Positions 17,898 to 26,712 of a stretch of DNA of 64,000 nt are shown here, piece after piece. How positions within the stretch are numbered: position 1 is the first letter of the stretch; each line of letters opens with the position of its first letter. The notes beneath the pieces were generated by a model. The model was not told where the DNA came from and ran no database searches. It saw only the letters and a list, made by a program, of their open reading frames with translations. Origin of the DNA: Sphaerisporangium sp. (GTDB lineage: Bacteria > Actinomycetota > Actinomycetes > Streptosporangiales > Streptosporangiaceae); NCBI GenBank assembly GCA_025964675.1, contig JAOPYI010000146.1:1-64000 (forward strand), read 5' to 3'. A program made the translations under genes and the position numbers.

Positions 17898-19124
17898 TCA
17901 TTTGTCGCAGTCCAGCCGGCGGAAGATGCCTGGCGCGATCTCCTCCCCCGCGTCGACCAGGGCGAGCGAACTCGTGTCCATGAGGAAGTGGTTCGTCTTG
18001 CTCATGGCGTAGCCCTGGTGCACGACAGGAAGCGACTTCAAGGCCTCTGCGCCCTTGGTCTCGATCCAGTCGGCGACCTTCGGCCCGTCCGTGCTCTTCG
18101 TCGCCTCAACGCCCGCCTTCAGGATGAACAGGGCGTCGCGGTACACCGCCATGTAGTCATACGAGGCGTCCTTCAGGCGCGTGGCGTCGAAGCGCGCCCG
18201 CGCACGCTTGATGAAATCCGTCGCCTGCGGGCGGATCTGGGCCTTGTCGCAGGCACTGAACGCCGACCACGTCACGGACTTCAGCTTGGCGAAGGTGTCG
18301 GGACCAGCGACTCCCTTGGCCTGCGTCGCGAAAGTGGTGGCGTAGCTGCCGACCACGGGCACGTTCCAATTGAGCTGGCGCAGGCCGAGAACCAGCCGGC
18401 CGGTGTCGTCTCCGGTGTTGTTGAAGCTGAGCAGAACGTCGGGGTTGCTCTTCTTCAGGGTGAGCAGTTGCGGGGTCAGGTCCGTCACCGGGAACTTGAA
18501 CTCCTGAGTCGCCGTCGGCGTCATACCGTGGGACTGCAGCGTCTTGATGAACGCAGCGCCGCCGATCTTGCCCTGCGTGCCACTGTAGTTAAGCGTGGCG
18601 ACCGACTTGGCGCCGTACTTGCCGAGCGCCACCTCGACCATCTTCTGCGCCTGGTGCTCGGCGTTCATGAGCATCGCGAAGCTGTAGGGCGCCACTTGGG
18701 GCGTGATCGCACTGCCGGACCCGTTGATGGAAGGGATCTTGGCCCTGGTGGTCGCCGGAAGCGTGGCGAGCGATTCGTCGCTCGTCATGGGCCCGACGAT
18801 CAGTTCGACCTTCTCCTGGTTGATCAGGCGGTTGATGGACGTCACCGCTTTCGTGGGGTCGAGCGCGGTGTCTTCAAAGATCAGTTCGACCTTGCGGCCG
18901 TTGATGCCGCCGGCGTCGTTGATCTCAGCAGCCGACATCTCCACGCCCATGCGCGCCCAGGAGGCTACGGCCGCGGCGGGTCCGGTCAGCGCCAGCGGCA
19001 CACCAACCTTGATCGGTCCAGTGGTCGTCGCGCCGCCGGTGTCGCCACCGCATCCGGTTGTAGCGCCGATCAGGGCCATCGACGCGATCCCGAGCAGGGC
19101 GCGAAAACCTGAGTTCCTAGTCAT
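17898..19124 (-). CDS. livK: ABC transporter substrate-binding lipoprotein (LivK-like)
   Basis: A 408-residue periplasmic-binding-fold lipoprotein. The N-terminus has a signal peptide ending in a lipobox-like GATTGC, so Cys25 would be lipidated. The body has the family phrases VGVPLALTGPAA, EINDAGGINGR and ELIFEDT near the N-terminus and LIVGPMTSDES in the middle. It captures the substrate outside the cell and hands it to LivH/LivM. It is the first gene of the transporter operon, 228 bp downstream of the perfect 18-bp palindrome. The ligand is not predictable from sequence. Confidence 0.86.
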   Translation of the reverse strand: MTRNSGFRALLGIASMALIGATTGCGGDTGGATTTGPIKVGVPLALTGPAAAVASWARMGVEMSAAEINDAGGINGRKVELIFEDTALDPTKAVTSINRLINQEKVELIVGPMTSDESLATLPATTRAKIPSINGSGSAITPQVAPYSFAMLMNAEHQAQKMVEVALGKYGAKSVATLNYSGTQGKIGGAAFIKTLQSHGMTPTATQEFKFPVTDLTPQLLTLKKSNPDVLLSFNNTGDDTGRLVLGLRQLNWNVPVVGSYATTFATQAKGVAGPDTFAKLKSVTWSAFSACDKAQIRPQATDFIKRARARFDATRLKDASYDYMAVYRDALFILKAGVEATKSTDGPKVADWIETKGAEALKSLPVVHQGYAMSKTNHFLMDTSSLALVDAGEEIAPGIFRRLDCDK

Positions 19125-19351
19125 GGGAATCCGACTTTCTCTATGTTCCGATGTCCGTCGGGGGCGAACGACCTGTGTGTCGACGCGCGCTCCTACGGAG
19201 TGCCTTTTGCTCCGCGCGACCTATGAGTTCGTAGCGGTTTCAGAAGCGCGAGCAGGAGGCTCCGGTTGAGCCGTTGCCGCGTAGCGGGGTAACGAGATGC
19301 GCGGCCCGTTCTCCAAGCTCCTGCGACTGTGACGCACACACGGTTCCTTGT

Positions 19352-19369
19352 CAAGGATTACTATCCTTG
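19352..19369 (-). promoter_or_regulatory. Putative operator copy 1 (upstream of liv operon)
   Basis: A perfect inverted repeat CAAGGAT-TACT-ATCCTTG with 7-bp arms and a 4-base spacer. Read on the minus strand its last bases continue as TTGACA, an exact -35 hexamer, with CACAGT 17 bases further as a weak -10. It shares the pattern ATAGYNATNMTTRACA with the sites at 13515-13532 and 26675-26692. It would place an operator directly on the promoter of livK. The FCD-type GntR encoded just upstream is the obvious candidate regulator. Confidence 0.68.
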
Positions 19370-19910
19370 CACTTAATTGAATGGTGAGCTCTTCCTGCGC
19401 GGGTGAGATCACGCGACATGAACCGGCCCTACCACCCGTCGGCGCCAGGCGATTCGATCAAGCTTTGAGGTCGGCCGGCCGACGTTTCGTTGCGTCGACG
19501 CACCGGACGAGCAGGACTCAGGTCGCGCCGCGCACCCCGATGACCGCCACCGCGGCGGGCGCGGCCGACGCCGCGCGTTCGACGACCATGACGGACATAC
19601 CTTGATCAGTGCGAACCGATGGCGCAGGCGCGGGACACCGAATCACCGCGGACGCGTCAAACAGGATCGGACGCGTCGGAAAAGGGAATGGCGGCCAAGA
19701 CCGGTGGACCGGGTGGACGCTTCACGGCCACGGCGCCGCGGACCGGTCGGCGAGGCGTCAGCTGAGGAGCCGGCGCCGACGCGGGCCATCCGGTCCGTTG
19801 ACCACCCGCCCTGGAACAACCCTCGATCACCGTCGCGACATCGGCGAACGCCTTTCGAGGTGGGGGGACGCGTGATGTCGTCGTCCAGCTCGGGCGGCGG
19901 CCGTCCGGTG
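19370..19910. other. Non-coding stretch between GntR gene and liv promoter
   Basis: About 540 bases with no gene that can be supported. Open frames exist on both strands but they are low in recognisable composition and lack domains and good ribosome sites. One minus-strand frame around 19490-19605 begins MSVMVVERAASAAPAAVAV and is broken by a stop after 26 codons with a similar-looking continuation, which might be decayed coding sequence. Nothing specific was recognised. Confidence 0.4.
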
Positions 19911-19942
19911 CCGAGGCCGGGCCTGCCTTGCCCGGACCTCGG
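19911..19942 (-). terminator. Hairpin terminator after GntR gene
   Basis: A strong stem: CCGAGGCCGGGC pairs with GCCCGG-CCTCGG across a 7-base loop, with one bulged A. It begins about 34 bases past the stop of the minus-strand GntR gene. It isolates the regulator from the transporter operon, supporting separate promoters. Confidence 0.65.
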
Positions 19943-19975
19943 TGTCATGCGTGGTGGTTCCGTTGGCCGGAGCCG

Positions 19976-20698
19976 TCATCGCACCGTCCGCCACCTCGGC
20001 TGCGGCACGATGGGCTCGTCGATCAGGCCCACTTCCTCCAAGTAGCGGGCGTAGGCATCCAGGTGGCGCTTCATCGCGCGCTCAGCACCCGCGGCGTCAC
20101 CGGAAGTGATGACCGCCGCGATCTTCCGGTGCGCCTTCATCGTCTCCTCCCGATGATGCTCGTGAATCTTGTCGCTGCGGAAATGCGCTGCCATGGGACT
20201 GTGCAGAGCCTGCAGAACCAACCTCAGCACGCCGTTTCCGGTGGACTCACCGATCAGGACGTGCAGGTCTACCACCGGACCGAACTCGGGCTGGTCCGCC
20301 TCCGCGGCCCGCAGAATCGCCTCTCGCTGCTCATCGGTGGCGTGCACCGCGGCGAGCGCCGCCGCACCAGGCTCCACCATCTGCCGAAACGCGAGGAACT
20401 CCCGGAGCGTCACCTCCTGCACACTGAACAGCAAGGAGATCGCCTCGCTGACTTGGGTGATGTCCGGGTGCCGGACATAGATACCACCGCCCGGGCCTCG
20501 CTTGATCTCGATCAGCCCATCACGCTCTAGCAGACGCAGGGCCTCCCGCACCGTGACCCGGCCCAGACCGTACTGCTCCATGAGTTCCGGTTCTGAGGGA
20601 AGTCGGTGGCCCACGGGCAACCGCTCGGCCAGAATGCGTTGGCTCACAGCGCTTACCACTAGGTCAGAAGCCTTCGGGAGGCGCCTGCTCACTGCCAC
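19976..20698 (-). CDS. GntR-family regulator, FCD (FadR/VanR-like) type
   Basis: A 240-residue regulator with an N-terminal winged helix (about 10-75; PSEPELMEQYGLGRVTVREALRLL is the recognition region) and a C-terminal all-helical FCD effector domain. Metal/ligand-binding residues are visible as Asp and His in DLHVLIGESTGN and His in AHRKIAAV. FCD regulators usually sense carboxylic acids. The GTG start has GGTGGAG five bases upstream. It lies alone between the transporter operon and the acyl-CoA synthetase operon and is the only regulator in the 8-28 kb island. It is therefore the prime candidate for binding the three shared pseudo-palindromes. Confidence 0.87.
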   Translation of the reverse strand: MAVSRRLPKASDLVVSAVSQRILAERLPVGHRLPSEPELMEQYGLGRVTVREALRLLERDGLIEIKRGPGGGIYVRHPDITQVSEAISLLFSVQEVTLREFLAFRQMVEPGAAALAAVHATDEQREAILRAAEADQPEFGPVVDLHVLIGESTGNGVLRLVLQALHSPMAAHFRSDKIHEHHREETMKAHRKIAAVITSGDAAGAERAMKRHLDAYARYLEEVGLIDEPIVPQPRWRTVR

Positions 20699-21155
20699 AA
20701 CTACTCCACCTGTCGGATTCGGCGCACGAGGTGCCCCATGTTTCGCACGTGATGTGAGGGGTAGAGCCCTTCGAGAAACTCAGCCAACAAAACTACCTCC
20801 GTTGGCATCGACGGTCTCACACGCTAGGCCCCTCGGCCTTCAGTGGCGAAAAACACGCTGATGTCCGCGAAATCTGCGAGTCACCGAGCCCCCCGACCCG
20901 TATTTGGTGGCTCTCCCCAGCGGGGCGCCGTCCGACGCGTTGGCGACATCGGTACGCAGCGGCGTACGCAGAGCACGATATGCAGACGGCACGCCGACTC
21001 GCCGTGCGCCGCCGCGCCGACGCCACGACCAGGTGTGCCGCCCGAGCAGTTCGCTGGTGAGAGTGCTCTGATCTACCGCACGTCGCCCGTCACCACCACG
21101 GTGTGGCTCATCGGATCGTCCCGAAGCCCGCTCAGCATCCGTGATCACTGCCAGA
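20699..21155. other. Intergenic region upstream of GntR gene
   Basis: About 457 bases between the GntR start and the end of the acyl-CoA synthetase gene, both on the minus strand. It should hold the GntR promoter and the terminator of the upstream operon. None of the three-copy pseudo-palindromes occurs here, so autoregulation by that motif is not supported. A 129-codon minus-strand frame overlaps the region but lacks a domain or ribosome site and is not called. Confidence 0.45.
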
Positions 21156-23321
21156 TTATACTTCAGTAGAGTGTCGCCCATCCACGCCGCACACTGCCAG
21201 AGCGTCCACCGCCACCGGTCGCCCGTCACGGTCCACCAGCAGGGGATTGATCTCCAGTGAGTCGAGGCCTGCCCCGTGCTCGGTCACCAGGTGGGCGAAC
21301 CGCAGTACGGTCTCCACCAACGCCTTCCGGTCGACCGGGGTGCGGCCTCGGGCGCCCTCGAGCAGGGCGCGGTACCGAAGCCCGTCCACCATGGAGTCGA
21401 CGTCGGCCGCGGTCAGCGGCGGGACGCGCACCTGGACATCGGAGGCCAGCTCGGTCAGGACTCCCCCGATACCCAGTGCCACTACCGGACCGAAGACCGG
21501 GTCGCGCCGCATCCCGAGGATCAGCTCGGTGCTGGACGGGACGAGCGCCTGGACGACCAGTCTGCGGTCCCCCACCCCCATCGTCTCGGCGATGCCGAGG
21601 ATCTCCTCGGCTGCTTTGCGTACGGACTCCTGGTCGGGCAGGCCGACCTTGACCAGACCGTGGTCGGATTTGTGCGGGACATCCACGGACAACAACTTGA
21701 GGACCACCGGATAGCCGATGCGGTCCGCGGCGTCGGCCGCCCCGGCCGGATCCTGGGCCTCCTCCTCGGGCACGGTCGCGATCCCGTGATCGTGCAGCAG
21801 CTTCTTGGCGGCCACCTCGTCGAGGATCCTGAGGGCCGACGCCCCATCGGCGTCTGCGCCACCGTGTGCCGAGGTGTCTCCCGCCTCGTCGAGACTCCTC
21901 AGCTCAGGCCCAGCGCCACCGCACCGGGCGCTCCACCGCACGAGTGCGGCCACCGCCCGTACTGCCCGGACCGGCTCGGGGAACGTGGGAATCCCGTGCG
22001 CGGCAAGCGACTCGACCGGCCGCCCGGAGCCACCGACCCAGACCACGATGATCGGCTTCGTGCTGGTGGCCGCCGCCTCCACGAGGATCCTGCAGAGCGC
22101 GTCTTCCTCCCGCTCCATGTTGCCGAGCATCACCATCACGACATCCGTGCCCGGGTGCCGCACGCAGACGTCGATCGCGTCACGCAGCACCTGCTGATCC
22201 GAGGCGATGACGCCGGTCGTATCGATCGGGTTGCGGACAGAGGCGAAGGCGGGCAGCACCGCGGCCATGCGACCGGCCCACTCGTCGTCCCAGCGCGGGA
22301 CCTCCAGGCCGAAGTCATCCGCGGCGTCGGTCATGAGCACACCCGCACCACCGGACAGCGTGACGATGCTGACCCGGGGCCCGGAGGGCCGTTCGCCGGA
22401 CGCGAGGATGCGCCCGAGGTCGAGCAGGTGGTCGACGTCGGTGGCACGGAAGACCCCGTACTGCTCGAACAACCCGTCGTACACGGTGTCCTCGCCGGCG
22501 AGTGAACCCGTATGCGACTGGGCCGCGGTTGCTCCACGCGGTGACCGCCCGACCTTCATGAGGCAGACGGGGACCTGACGGTCACGGGCATGCTGCAGCG
22601 CGGCACGGAAACTGGACGCCTCCCTGATGCCCTCCACGTAACCGAGGATCACCCGGGTGCTCTCGTCCTCCACCAGGCCTTCGATCACCTCCGGCAGCGA
22701 GATGTCCGCCTCGTTGCCCGTGCTGACAAACCGCCCGAGCCCGAGCCCGGTGGACTGCGCCATGTTGAGGATGAAGGCCCCCATGGCTCCGCTCTGAGTC
22801 ACGAAAGCGACCCCGTCGTCCTTCAGCTCGAAGCGGTCCTGGTCCAGCCCGGTCATGAAAGCCGCGGTCAGGGCCGCGGACGCGCCGACGGCACCCACGC
22901 AGTTGGGCCCGAGCACCCGGACGCCGGCCTCGCGCGCCACGGCGACGAGCTCTTCCTGTGCCAGTGCTCCGGCCGGGCCGACTTCGGCGAAGCCGGAAGC
23001 GAAAACGATGGCCACACGGGTGCCTATCTCACCGCACTGGCGTAACACGTCGGGCACCCCGCTCGCCGGGAGGACGACCACGGCGAGCTCGGGCGCCTCG
23101 GGCAGGTCGGCGAGGCTCGCGTACGCCTGGACGCCCTGGACCCGTTCGCGCCGCGGGTTGACGGGGTAGATGGCGCCACGGTAGCCGTAGCGCAGGAGGT
23201 ACCGCAGGGTCCGTCCGGAGGCTTTGTTGCCGTCGTTGGACGCCCCCACCACCGCGACGCTGCGTGCGTGCAGGAGACGGGATACGACCTCTGCCGGAGT
23301 CAAGACAGTGAGCGGACGCAT
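21156..23321 (-). CDS. ADP-forming acyl-CoA synthetase (CoA-binding + ATP-grasp)
   Basis: A 721-residue single-chain acyl-CoA synthetase of the NDP-forming (succinyl-CoA-ligase-like) family. The order is an N-terminal CoA-binding Rossmann domain (SVAVVGASNDGNKASGR, 21-37), CoA-ligase domains carrying the phosphorylated histidine in SHTGSLAGED (His270), and a C-terminal ATP-grasp domain (GYPVVLKLLSVDVPHKSD). It should make an acyl-CoA from a free acid with ATP giving ADP. The ATG shares a base with the stop of the upstream SDR (TGATG). As the last gene of the dehydrogenase operon it is probably the activation step for the pathway. No GNAT domain is attached. Confidence 0.86.
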   Translation of the reverse strand: MRPLTVLTPAEVVSRLLHARSVAVVGASNDGNKASGRTLRYLLRYGYRGAIYPVNPRRERVQGVQAYASLADLPEAPELAVVVLPASGVPDVLRQCGEIGTRVAIVFASGFAEVGPAGALAQEELVAVAREAGVRVLGPNCVGAVGASAALTAAFMTGLDQDRFELKDDGVAFVTQSGAMGAFILNMAQSTGLGLGRFVSTGNEADISLPEVIEGLVEDESTRVILGYVEGIREASSFRAALQHARDRQVPVCLMKVGRSPRGATAAQSHTGSLAGEDTVYDGLFEQYGVFRATDVDHLLDLGRILASGERPSGPRVSIVTLSGGAGVLMTDAADDFGLEVPRWDDEWAGRMAAVLPAFASVRNPIDTTGVIASDQQVLRDAIDVCVRHPGTDVVMVMLGNMEREEDALCRILVEAAATSTKPIIVVWVGGSGRPVESLAAHGIPTFPEPVRAVRAVAALVRWSARCGGAGPELRSLDEAGDTSAHGGADADGASALRILDEVAAKKLLHDHGIATVPEEEAQDPAGAADAADRIGYPVVLKLLSVDVPHKSDHGLVKVGLPDQESVRKAAEEILGIAETMGVGDRRLVVQALVPSSTELILGMRRDPVFGPVVALGIGGVLTELASDVQVRVPPLTAADVDSMVDGLRYRALLEGARGRTPVDRKALVETVLRFAHLVTEHGAGLDSLEINPLLVDRDGRPVAVDALAVCGVDGRHSTEV

Positions 23322-24202
23322 CAGTAGGTGGTCCTTCCGCCGCTGACATCGAAGATCGAACCCGTCGTGAAGGAGCACCGAGGCGACGCCGCCCACGCGA
23401 TCATCTCCGCCACCTCGGAGGTCCGTCCCCGGCGGCCCATCGGGATCTTCGAGATCAGCCGTTCGATGTGGTCAGGGCTCGTCTGCCGGATCATCGTGGT
23501 GTCGATGACTCCGGGGGTCACGGCGTTGACAGTGACCCCTGTCGTCGCCAGTTCCTTGCCGAGCGATTTGGTAAGGCTGATCACGCCGGCCTTGGCCGCC
23601 GAGTACGCCCCCGAGCCTGGGTTACCTTCCTTCCCCGCCACGCTGGCGACGTTGACGATCCGGCCGTAACCCGCGTTCTTCATGGAGGGCACGACCGCCC
23701 GGACGCAGAAGAAGGTGCCCAGCAGGTGCACCCGGAGCATCGTCTCGAAGTGCCGGGTCGGCGTTTCCCAGACCGGGCGCGCCGGGCCCGTGGTGCCGGC
23801 GTTGTTGACCAGCACGTGGATGCCGCCGAGTTCTTCGAGCACCGACGAGATCACCTGCTGCACGTCGTCCTCGTCCTGCACGTCCAGCGGGCGAGCCGTC
23901 ACATCACCACCGTCGGCCCGCAGTCGCCCGGCGGCCGCCTCGGCCTCGTCGGCATCCAGGTCGGTCAACACCACCCGGGCGCCGCGCGACGCCAGGACCG
24001 CCACGGTCGCCAGGCCGATGCCCCGCGCCGCACCTGTGACCAGGGCGACCTGCCCATCCAGTTCCCTGGACGGGTTCCTGTTCGCGAACTCGGCAATCGA
24101 CGTGGCATCCGAAGCGCCCTCCGTGCTCGGCAGAACGGTCTCCCCGCCGGCTCCGGCCGGGTTCGTACCCGCCGCCGCCGCGTCTGTCGCCATCAAGATC
24201 AT
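23321..24202 (-). CDS. SDR-family NAD(P)-dependent oxidoreductase
   Basis: A 293-residue SDR with an unusual 45-50-residue leader rich in Ala/Gly/Ser before TGAARGIG. NNAG and the catalytic YSAAK follow in the usual order, and the chain ends with SGGRTTY. Three starts are possible: TTG 24223 (overlapping the upstream stop as a coupled start), ATG 24202 (AAGG close by) and ATG 24193; 24202 is a compromise. It sits between the smaller acyl-CoA dehydrogenase and the acyl-CoA synthetase with overlapping ends, so it is translated as part of that operon. The leader is too polar to be a signal peptide and its role is unknown. Confidence 0.8.
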   Translation of the reverse strand: MILMATDAAAAGTNPAGAGGETVLPSTEGASDATSIAEFANRNPSRELDGQVALVTGAARGIGLATVAVLASRGARVVLTDLDADEAEAAAGRLRADGGDVTARPLDVQDEDDVQQVISSVLEELGGIHVLVNNAGTTGPARPVWETPTRHFETMLRVHLLGTFFCVRAVVPSMKNAGYGRIVNVASVAGKEGNPGSGAYSAAKAGVISLTKSLGKELATTGVTVNAVTPGVIDTTMIRQTSPDHIERLISKIPMGRRGRTSEVAEMIAWAASPRCSFTTGSIFDVSGGRTTY

Positions 24203-24219
24203 CGCCCTTCTTGTTCTGC

Positions 24220-25251
24220 TCAACCGGCGAGAGCCGGCGCGTTTCGGTCAAGAATCCGGGCTCCCACGGCCACACGGTGATCGGTGGCCGACCCGTACGC
24301 GTGTTGCAGCGCCTGGCCTCGTTTCAGCCACAGGTGGAGGTCGTGCTCCCACGTAAAACCGATCCCGCCGTGCAGTTGGAGCGCGGCGGCGTTCGCCGTC
24401 GCACCGGCATCGCTCGCGGCGCTCTTCGCCACCCGCGCCGCCCACGTCGCCGCTGCCGGCTCATGGCCGAATGCGTAAGCCGCGTACCATGTCAGCGACC
24501 GCGCGGCCTCGACGATGACGGCCGAGTCGGCCAGCCGGTGCTTGAGTGCCTGGAACGAGCCGATGACCTGGCCGAACTGCTCGCGCTCCAGCACGTACCC
24601 GATGGTCATGTCGACGAGCCGGCGCGAGACGCCGACCAGGACCGCCGCCGACGCCGTCCGCGCCGCCGTGGTGACGCGGTCCACGACGGCCGCGTCGTCC
24701 GCGAGCAGCGTCGAGTCGTCGAGCTGGAAATCGCCAAGCGCGAGGCGGCGTGTCGGGTCCTGAGTGGCGACCGGCCGCCACGCGGCACGATCCGCGGGTA
24801 CGAGGTGCGTCTGCGTTCCACGCGTCACCAGCACGGCATCGGCCTGGGCGCCGTGCACCACGAGCGCAGGCTCGTCGAGGCTGAGGCTGACGACGGCCTC
24901 TCCCGCGGCGATCGCGGGTAGCCAGCGGTCACGTACGGTCTGGTCACCACAGTGCGTGAGAGTCGAGGCCGCGACGAACGCCGTCTCCAGCACCGGGTCG
25001 GGGACGCCGTGGTAGCCGATCTCCTCCATGGCCAGCGCCAGCTCAACATGCGAGCCACCGACGCCGCCATATTGGTCCGGTACCACCATGCCCTGCACGC
25101 CCATCTCGGCGAGCCGGCGCCACAGGTCACGAGTACCGGCGCCATCGGCGTCCCACACGGCACGCAACATCGCGGGCGTCATCTGACGGCTCAGCATACC
25201 GCGCACGCTGTCACGGAACTCGGCTTGGTCGTCGGACAGGTCAAACAGCAC
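24220..25251 (-). CDS. Acyl-CoA dehydrogenase, smaller subunit-like
   Basis: A 343-residue acyl-CoA-dehydrogenase-fold protein, shorter than the usual 380-400. It begins LFDLSDDQAEFRDSVRGML and ends with the conserved LHGGIGFTWEHDLHLWLKR region. GTG 25251 is chosen because GGGGAG lies five bases upstream and it matches the domain start; it overlaps the end of the larger dehydrogenase gene by 11 bp. Tight pairing of a long and a short dehydrogenase is typical of the alpha2beta2 enzymes used for bulky steroid or terpenoid acyl-CoAs in actinobacteria (FadE28/FadE29 type). Complex formation here is inferred from arrangement only. Confidence 0.82.
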   Translation of the reverse strand: MLFDLSDDQAEFRDSVRGMLSRQMTPAMLRAVWDADGAGTRDLWRRLAEMGVQGMVVPDQYGGVGGSHVELALAMEEIGYHGVPDPVLETAFVAASTLTHCGDQTVRDRWLPAIAAGEAVVSLSLDEPALVVHGAQADAVLVTRGTQTHLVPADRAAWRPVATQDPTRRLALGDFQLDDSTLLADDAAVVDRVTTAARTASAAVLVGVSRRLVDMTIGYVLEREQFGQVIGSFQALKHRLADSAVIVEAARSLTWYAAYAFGHEPAAATWAARVAKSAASDAGATANAAALQLHGGIGFTWEHDLHLWLKRGQALQHAYGSATDHRVAVGARILDRNAPALAG

Positions 25252-26413
25252 GACGGCTCCCCTTGGGCAGGCCGAGCACCCGCTCAGCGATGATGTTGCG
25301 CTGGATCTCATTGCTACCGGCGTAGATGAGTGCGGCGCGAGCCAGCCAGTAGCGTTGCCGCCACGCCGGTGGGCCGGCGCCGTCGTCGTGACCGTCCAAC
25401 AGCTCCGCCCGTGGCCCCAGCACCTGCAGCCCCAGCTCGTAGAGCCGAACCTGCAGCTCCGACCACCACAGCTTGCCCATGCTGCCCTGCGGCCCCGGGG
25501 ATTTCTTCTGCGCCAGTTCGGACAAGGTCCGCAGCGTCATGTACCGGTACGCCTCGATGTGCTCGTAGAGCCAGCCGATCTCCTCCTGCACCCGCGTGTC
25601 GCGCCGGCTTTCCTCAGGGATCATCGAGACCAGCTCGGCGAGCATCCTGTGGAAGTGGGCGGCCGTGTTGAGGCTACTGCCACGCTCGTGCACGAGCGTC
25701 GCCATGGCCACCGACCAACCGCCGCCGATCTCGCCGATGACGTTGTTCTTCGGCACCAACACGTCCGTGAGGAAGACCTCGGCGAAGTCGCGGGCGTCGT
25801 TCAATTGCCGGATCAGCCGGACGTCGACCCCCGGATCGGTCATCTCGATCATCAGGAAGGTGAGCCCGGCGTGTCGGCTCGACTGCGGGTCCGTGCGCAC
25901 CAGCGCGAACATCCAGTCCGCCCAGCGGGAGTGCGATGTCCAGATCTTCTGGCCGTTGACGAGGATGCCGTCGTCGTGGACCTCACCGCGGGTCCGGATG
26001 CCGGCGAGGTCGCTGCCGGCGCCGGGCTCGCTGAAGCCCTGGCACCAGATCTCCTCGGACGTCAGGATCTTCGACAGCCAGCGGTCCTGCTGGTCCGGCG
26101 TGCCGAGGTCGATGAGCGTCGGTCCCGCCAGGCCGAGGCCGAGACGGTTGAGCCGCGCCGGGCCACCTGCCCGCAGATACTCGTCGTAGAAGACGGCCGT
26201 TGCCAACGGATCCATCCCACGGCCGCCATGAGCGGCAGGCCAGTGCACCGCCGCGAACCCGGCGTCGTACAACCGTCTTTCCCATGCCCGATGTGCCTCG
26301 ACACCCTCGCGAGTGTCCAATGGCGGCAGCGGTCCCCTCGGCACGTTCTCCGCGAGCCAGCCGCGGACCTCGTCACGGAACGCCTGCTGGGTCGGGTTCA
26401 GCCGCAGGTCCAT
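25241..26413 (-). CDS. Acyl-CoA dehydrogenase, larger subunit-like
   Basis: A 390-residue FAD-dependent acyl-CoA dehydrogenase. It has WCQGFSEPGAGSDLAGI (FAD/substrate block), KIWTSHSRWADWMF, and the C-terminal signature IYAGSNEIQRNIIAERVLG. It should introduce an alpha,beta double bond into an acyl-CoA. The frame runs further upstream, but ATG 26413 follows GGAGAGG with good spacing. It is the first gene of a four-gene overlapping operon (this gene, the small dehydrogenase, an SDR, the acyl-CoA synthetase). The third pseudo-palindrome lies 262 bp upstream in the divergent gap. Confidence 0.86.
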   Translation of the reverse strand: MDLRLNPTQQAFRDEVRGWLAENVPRGPLPPLDTREGVEAHRAWERRLYDAGFAAVHWPAAHGGRGMDPLATAVFYDEYLRAGGPARLNRLGLGLAGPTLIDLGTPDQQDRWLSKILTSEEIWCQGFSEPGAGSDLAGIRTRGEVHDDGILVNGQKIWTSHSRWADWMFALVRTDPQSSRHAGLTFLMIEMTDPGVDVRLIRQLNDARDFAEVFLTDVLVPKNNVIGEIGGGWSVAMATLVHERGSSLNTAAHFHRMLAELVSMIPEESRRDTRVQEEIGWLYEHIEAYRYMTLRTLSELAQKKSPGPQGSMGKLWWSELQVRLYELGLQVLGPRAELLDGHDDGAGPPAWRQRYWLARAALIYAGSNEIQRNIIAERVLGLPKGSRRAV

Positions 26414-26674
26414 GCTTTCCTCTCCTTGCGTTGTGGCCGCTCGGGCGGGCCGGTATCGATCGGCCGGAGTCGGGGAGAAACCGTTCACCGGGGGCGCCCT
26501 GTGGCACCGGGTGGGTGCGCCGCGTCGGCGAGACGCCACCCGGCCGGGGGTCCTGCCGGCTTGACCCCGGTGGCCACGATCGGGACGAAACGCTCGCCCA
26601 CTACTCCAGCTCACACTCCTTTGGGGGTTCCCACGGCTCGCGCCCAGTTAGAGAAACATATACCGTGAAGATGT

Positions 26675-26692
26675 CAAGAATGGCTATCTTTA
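26675..26692 (-). promoter_or_regulatory. Putative operator copy 3 (divergent ACAD / ABM gap)
   Basis: CAAGAAT-GGCT-ATCTTTA on the plus strand, an imperfect version of the sites at 13515 and 19352. On the minus strand it reads on into TTGACA, so the aligned core ATAGYNATNMTTRACA is kept. It lies in the gap between the minus-strand dehydrogenase operon and the plus-strand monooxygenase gene, whose start is only 20 bases away, so one bound protein could affect both. Confidence 0.5.
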
Positions 26693-26712
26693 CCATCCAT
26701 GGAGTTCACCAG

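Noticed and set aside
16836-19112. A 758-codon plus-strand open frame
   Set aside because: It lies antisense to livM-livG, livH and livK, has no domain, and is His/Asp/Arg-rich as expected for the reverse of GC-biased coding DNA.
19602-20045. 147-codon plus-strand frame opposite the GntR 3' end
   Set aside because: Arg/Pro-rich shadow composition and overlap with the terminator and end of the GntR gene.
20840-21229. 129-codon minus-strand frame downstream of the acyl-CoA synthetase
   Set aside because: It overlaps the synthetase 3' end in another frame, has no ribosome site or recognisable domain.
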